In this document: in pieces, positions 5,158 to 7,927 of the stretch
Numbering within the stretch: the first letter of the stretch is position 1
How the letters are laid out: each line of letters opens with the position of its first letter
Source of the DNA: an uncultured Collinsella sp.
GTDB taxonomy: Bacteria; Actinomycetota; Coriobacteriia; Coriobacteriales; Coriobacteriaceae
Assembly (NCBI GenBank): GCA_900547505.1
Contig: URGY01000077.1
Span: 1 to 7,927, forward strand
Length of the DNA stretch: 7,927 nt
Direction: 5' to 3'
Made by a program: the position numbers and the translations under genes
The notes under the pieces: generated by a model
What the model saw: only the letters and a program-made list of their open reading frames with translations
Databases searched by the model: none
Told to the model about the DNA's origin: nothing

Positions 5158-7092
5158 CTAATTCTTATCGGAGGCTTCGGCCTCGGCGGACTGTTCGGCG
5201 GTTTTCTCGGAATCTGATTCGGAGGTCGATCCCTGATTGGTGTTGTCGCGAATCGTTTGCGCGTCGATCACCTGGCGGGTCTGCTCCTCGTCGATCTGGT
5301 GGCGGTACTTGGATATCGTGTCCTGCGCATCGTCGACACTTGTTTGCGGAATACCCGCCTTGAGGCGGTTTTGCGTGTCTTCGGGCAGGTCGGATAGCTT
5401 GATGCTGGTTTCGCTTTCGAGCCAGTGGAGCTTGAGTCCGAGCGGCTTGCCGGGCAGGCCGCGCCAGACGGCGACATTGCCCTGGTAGGTACCCAGGTAG
5501 TACGAGCCGGTGACACCCGTGTAGGCCCAGATGCCAGCTGCCAGCACAAAGACGAGGGCCAGGATGGCGGCGATAGTAATGTTGCGGCGACGCACGCGCT
5601 GCGCCTCGCGCATAACGCCATCGTCAACCAGGTCAACGACTACTACGGTCACGTTGTCGTGGCCGCCGGCGGCAAGCGCCGCGTCCACTAGGTTGTCGAC
5701 GCAGATTTGCGCGGTTGAGGACTGCGTGGCGATGTTCTCGATATCGCTATCGGGAATCATGCTCGAAAGGCCGTCAGAGCACAGGATCAGACGGTCGCCT
5801 TCCTCGATATGCAGAGTGAAGTGGTCGGCATACATGGCGGGGTCCGAGCCCAGCGCACGGGTGATGACCGAACGGTTGGGGTGGACGCGAGCCTCGTCTG
5901 CCGTGATCTCGCCGGCGTCCACGAGTTCTTCCACATAGGAGTGGTCGCGGGTCACGCGGATGAGCGTGCCCTCGTGGAGCAGGTAGGCGCGCGAGTCGCC
6001 CACGTGGGCGATGGCGAGCGTGTCGTTTTCGATATAGGCGCAAGTGGCTGTGCAGCCCATGCCGGGCTTGCCCAGGCCATTCAAGGCGGCCTCGATTACG
6101 GCGGCGTTAGCAGCCTCGACGGCTGCCGCCAGGCGTGCGGCGTCGGCAGACTGAGGAGCTGTCTTGGCGATGGTCTCGACAGCGATAGAAGAGGCTACCT
6201 CGCCGGCGGCGTGACCGCCCATGCCGTCGCATACGCAAAAGAGCGGCGACTGCACCAGGTAGGAATCCTCATTGTGCGGGCGCACACAGCCAACGTCGGA
6301 GCGGGCGCCCCACATGAGTTGCGTGGTGGTGCCGGCATCATAGGTCGAGTCGGTCTCGATGCGTTCCTCGGTCAGGGGCTCAAAGCTCATGGTCGACCCG
6401 GGGTCTTTGAGCTTGGCCTCAACGGCGGCAACGTCGATCTCTGCTGTGTCACCGGGAGAGACGGTGTCGGTCTCGGCGTTTGATTCAGAATCGCCGGTGT
6501 CCGGGGAGCCGGGCTCCTCGGAAACGCGGGCGGTCGACTCGTCATCTTGCGGGCTGACGTCTATAGGCTCGGGCGTCGCAAAGTGCGACGGCGCGGGCGT
6601 GTTTTGCGACTGGGTGGCGGGCTCGGCCACGGCATCGGACTCGCTTGCGGGCGCAGGCTGCGGGGTCTTGGGTGCAGGGCCGTCCTCGGGGGATGTCCCC
6701 GCCTCGGGCGCCGGCGTAGACGCGGGCGCAACCTCGGATGCCGGGGCTATGTGAAACGCCGGCGCGGCGGGCTCGGGTGCCGCAAACACCGCAGCGCTCT
6801 CGTTGATTGCCGCGGCGACGGGTTCTGCAAAGTGAGCCGGCGCCGGGGTTGCTTCGGGCGCTGTGGGCTGTTCCGCAGCGTGTGCGCCGATGGGCGCTGC
6901 TACGGTATCCTCTTCGTCCTCGTTATCGGCGAGATCCGAAATATCATGCGTTACATGCGAAAGAGGCAGGGAGAACACGGTATCCTCGGGCTCCACGGGT
7001 GCGGAGCCCGCCGGAGCGGCGTGGGCCGGCACAGCTGTGGCGGCAGCCGGTGCCTCGGTCATAGTTGCGGACTTGTTCTCCTCGTCGATCAT
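5158..7092 (-). CDS. pstP: PP2C-type Ser/Thr protein phosphatase PstP with long N-terminal extension
   Basis: Membrane-bound, metal-dependent phosphatase expected to reverse phosphorylation by PknB. It has 644 residues. The PP2C domain covers about 256-490: RPHNED 271-276, CDGMGG 288-293, HVGDSRAYL from 363, CSDGL 438-442 and GGHDN 476-480, giving metal ligands Asp276, Asp289, Asp440 and Asp479. One membrane helix (about 503-527) follows, then an extracellular tail (SYYLGTYQGNVAVWRGLPG...) of the kind seen in actinobacterial PstP, and a Ser/Glu-rich end. Unusually, about 255 residues rich in Ala, Pro, Glu and Ser precede the catalytic domain, whereas the mycobacterial enzyme (about 514 aa) begins with it. 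The start is well supported: the ATG overlaps the fhaB stop by 4 nt (ATGA, 7089-7092), and AAGGTG at 7101-7106 lies 8 nt upstream. Translational coupling to fhaB is likely. Confidence 0.96.
   Translation of the reverse strand: MIDEENKSATMTEAPAAATAVPAHAAPAGSAPVEPEDTVFSLPLSHVTHDISDLADNEDEEDTVAAPIGAHAAEQPTAPEATPAPAHFAEPVAAAINESAAVFAAPEPAAPAFHIAPASEVAPASTPAPEAGTSPEDGPAPKTPQPAPASESDAVAEPATQSQNTPAPSHFATPEPIDVSPQDDESTARVSEEPGSPDTGDSESNAETDTVSPGDTAEIDVAAVEAKLKDPGSTMSFEPLTEERIETDSTYDAGTTTQLMWGARSDVGCVRPHNEDSYLVQSPLFCVCDGMGGHAAGEVASSIAVETIAKTAPQSADAARLAAAVEAANAAVIEAALNGLGKPGMGCTATCAYIENDTLAIAHVGDSRAYLLHEGTLIRVTRDHSYVEELVDAGEITADEARVHPNRSVITRALGSDPAMYADHFTLHIEEGDRLILCSDGLSSMIPDSDIENIATQSSTAQICVDNLVDAALAAGGHDNVTVVVVDLVDDGVMREAQRVRRRNITIAAILALVFVLAAGIWAYTGVTGSYYLGTYQGNVAVWRGLPGKPLGLKLHWLESETSIKLSDLPEDTQNRLKAGIPQTSVDDAQDTISKYRHQIDEEQTRQVIDAQTIRDNTNQGSTSESDSEKTAEQSAEAEASDKN
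6328..7092 (-). other. Ala/Pro/Glu-rich N-terminal extension of PstP
   Basis: The first about 255 codons of pstP encode a low-complexity, acidic, probably disordered cytoplasmic segment. Two features stand out: a less repetitive block at residues 36-65 (EDTVFSLPLSHVTHDISDL followed by an acidic run), and a ten-residue motif TPAPxHFAxP present at residues 82-91 and again at 165-174. I recognise no domain here. Confidence 0.8.
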
Positions 7093-7505
7093 CGACGGTT
7101 CACCTTCATGACCACGTCGCCAATCTGGACTTCGTCGCCCTCACGCAGCGTCGCGGGCTCCACGAGCTGGCGGCCGTTGACGAGCGTGCCGTTAAGTGAG
7201 TTGAGGTCCTCGATGATGAGCGCCGGGCCCTGCAGCGAAAAGCGCGCGTGCGAGGCCGAAACGAACGGTTCGTTGATGCAGATGTCCGAAGATGGCGAGC
7301 GACCGACGATGACGGGGCCGAGCATGTCTACGTGAATGCCGCGGATACCGCGCGGACCCTTGTCCACATCGATCGTCCAGATAGCCGAGTCGCGGCGCTG
7401 TCCACGCACAAGTCCCACGCCGGTCTTCATGACGGCGAACAGGAAGATATAGAGCAGGGCGACCAGGACGATGCGGCCTGCAAAAAGGACGATATCGATG
7501 TTCAT
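7089..7505 (-). CDS. fhaB: Membrane-anchored FHA-domain protein FhaB
   Basis: Small phospho-Thr-binding protein of 138 residues, similar in layout to mycobacterial FhaB (FipA). An N-terminal membrane helix (about 5-26) is followed by a short basic linker (RGQRR) and one FHA domain (about 62-138). The domain carries the family residues for phospho-Thr recognition: GRS 68-70, S83-x-x-H86 (SASH) and NSLNGT 102-107, with Leu where NSTNGT proteins have Thr. FHA proteins in this cluster bind phosphorylated partners of PknB/PstP signalling and help link division and wall synthesis. The ATG at 7505 follows the fhaA stop by 6 nt, with AGGGGA at 7515-7520 as ribosome-binding site overlapping the end of fhaA. 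Its stop overlaps the pstP start. Confidence 0.93.
   Translation of the reverse strand: MNIDIVLFAGRIVLVALLYIFLFAVMKTGVGLVRGQRRDSAIWTIDVDKGPRGIRGIHVDMLGPVIVGRSPSSDICINEPFVSASHARFSLQGPALIIEDLNSLNGTLVNGRQLVEPATLREGDEVQIGDVVMKVNRR
7177..7214 (-). repeat. FHA-motif direct repeat, copy in fhaB
   Basis: This 38-base segment, encoding EDLNSLNGTLVN, is nearly identical to 7594-7631 in fhaA. The first 17 and last 14 bases are the same and the 7 between differ. It reflects the shared FHA phospho-Thr loop of the two neighbouring genes. Confidence 0.8.
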
Positions 7506-7511
7506 AAGCGA

Positions 7512-7927
7512 CTATCCCCTAAATTCAAAGGTGCTCAGGCCAAACGTCAGCAGATCGCCGTTGCGCAGCGGGCAGCGCGTAATGCGGCGGTTGTTGACGA
7601 GCGTGCCGTTGGTGGAATTGAGGTCCTCGATCGACCAATCCGAGCCCGTAAAGGTGAGCTGGGCGTGGCGGCGCGACACGTTGGGGTCGCGCAGGGCAAT
7701 GTCGGAAACTGAGCGCTCGCGACCGATGGTCACCTGTGCGGAGGTGATGCTATGGCTCTCGCCGCTCACGACGTCGACGAGCTGGGCGAGCGGGCGCTGC
7801 GGGGCGCGAGTGCTCGCCATGTTGGAGGCGATGCCGGCTGCGGCGCCTAGGCCCACGGCGGCACCGGTCGCGGCGGCTCCGCCCATGCCGGCAAGCGCGT
7901 CGCGCGAGACGGTCTGCGGCACTGGGA
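7512..7927 (-). CDS. fhaA: FHA-domain protein FhaA, C-terminal part (5' end outside window)
   Basis: The reading frame is open to the right edge, so only the last about 138 codons are seen. A GTG at 7922 lies in frame but has no visible ribosome-binding site and is unlikely to be the true start. A Gly/Ala-rich stretch (AGMGGAAATGAAVGLGAAAG) leads into one complete FHA domain at the C-terminus, with GRE, SRRH and NSTNGT, the full phospho-Thr-binding set, ending FEFRG. Actinobacterial FhaA has an N-terminal DUF3662 domain, a low-complexity linker and a C-terminal FHA domain; the piece seen fits linker plus FHA. The assignment to FhaA rests on this layout and its place as first gene before fhaB; the N-terminal domain cannot be checked here. 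The TAG stop at 7512-7514 overlaps the fhaB ribosome-binding region. Confidence 0.85.
   Translation of the reverse strand, partial: PVPQTVSRDALAGMGGAAATGAAVGLGAAAGIASNMASTRAPQRPLAQLVDVVSGESHSITSAQVTIGRERSVSDIALRDPNVSRRHAQLTFTGSDWSIEDLNSTNGTLVNNRRITRCPLRNGDLLTFGLSTFEFRG
7594..7631 (-). repeat. FHA-motif direct repeat, copy in fhaA
   Basis: Partner of the copy at 7177-7214, offset by 417 bases in the same reading frame; it encodes EDLNSTNGTLVN. Nucleotide identity is high only over the conserved loop, so the two genes look like old paralogues rather than a recent duplication. Confidence 0.8.

Noticed and set aside
7177..7631. 38-base direct repeat that might mark a mobile element or recent tandem duplication
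   Set aside because: The similarity covers only the conserved FHA loop codons, and the rest of the two genes has diverged. Shared family ancestry explains it.
5809..7712. Plus-strand ORFs opposite pstP and the FHA genes (5809-6483, 6547-7335, 7248-7712)
   Set aside because: Arg/Gly-rich shadow frames of the low-complexity extension and FHA codons; no independent support.

Overview
The window carries one end of a minus-strand gene cluster for cell-wall growth and division control, of the type known in Actinobacteria as fhaA-fhaB-pstP-rodA-pbpA-pknA-pknB. Base composition is GC-rich. The gene order, an actinobacterial-type RodA/PbpA and a PASTA-domain PknB all point to Actinomycetota. The fused RodA-PbpA and the single kinase make me favour the Coriobacteriia (a Collinsella-like gut organism), but the genus is an inference. 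The first 46 bases are not genomic: they match the end of an Illumina Nextera i7 adapter, so position 1 is an untrimmed contig end and the real DNA starts at about 47.

In transcription order (right to left) the window holds: the C-terminal part of an FHA protein (fhaA, 7512 to the window edge, truncated there); a small membrane-anchored FHA protein (fhaB, 7089-7505); a PP2C Ser/Thr phosphatase with a long Ala/Pro/Glu-rich N-terminal extension (pstP, 5158-7092); one polypeptide joining a SEDS glycosyltransferase (RodA type) to a class B penicillin-binding protein (PbpA type) (2271-5141); and a PASTA-domain Ser/Thr kinase (pknB, 177-2138). A perfect 13-bp GC-rich hairpin followed by a T-run (84-124) ends the unit. 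Genes are tightly packed (6-nt gap, 4-nt ATGA overlap, 16-nt gap), except for a 132-nt gap before pknB. The cluster is probably one polycistron whose main promoter lies upstream, beyond the right edge. No promoter could be supported inside the window.

Functionally this is a closed phospho-signalling and wall-synthesis module. PknB would sense muropeptides or lipid II through its extracellular PASTA repeats and phosphorylate Thr residues. The FHA proteins would read phospho-Thr marks, PstP would remove them, and the RodA-PbpA protein would polymerise and cross-link peptidoglycan. The points most worth a second look are the RodA-PbpA fusion, the roughly 255-residue extension on PstP with an internal repeat, the absence of pknA between rodA-pbpA and pknB, and the adapter remnant. 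I saw no mobile element, CRISPR array, tRNA or rRNA.
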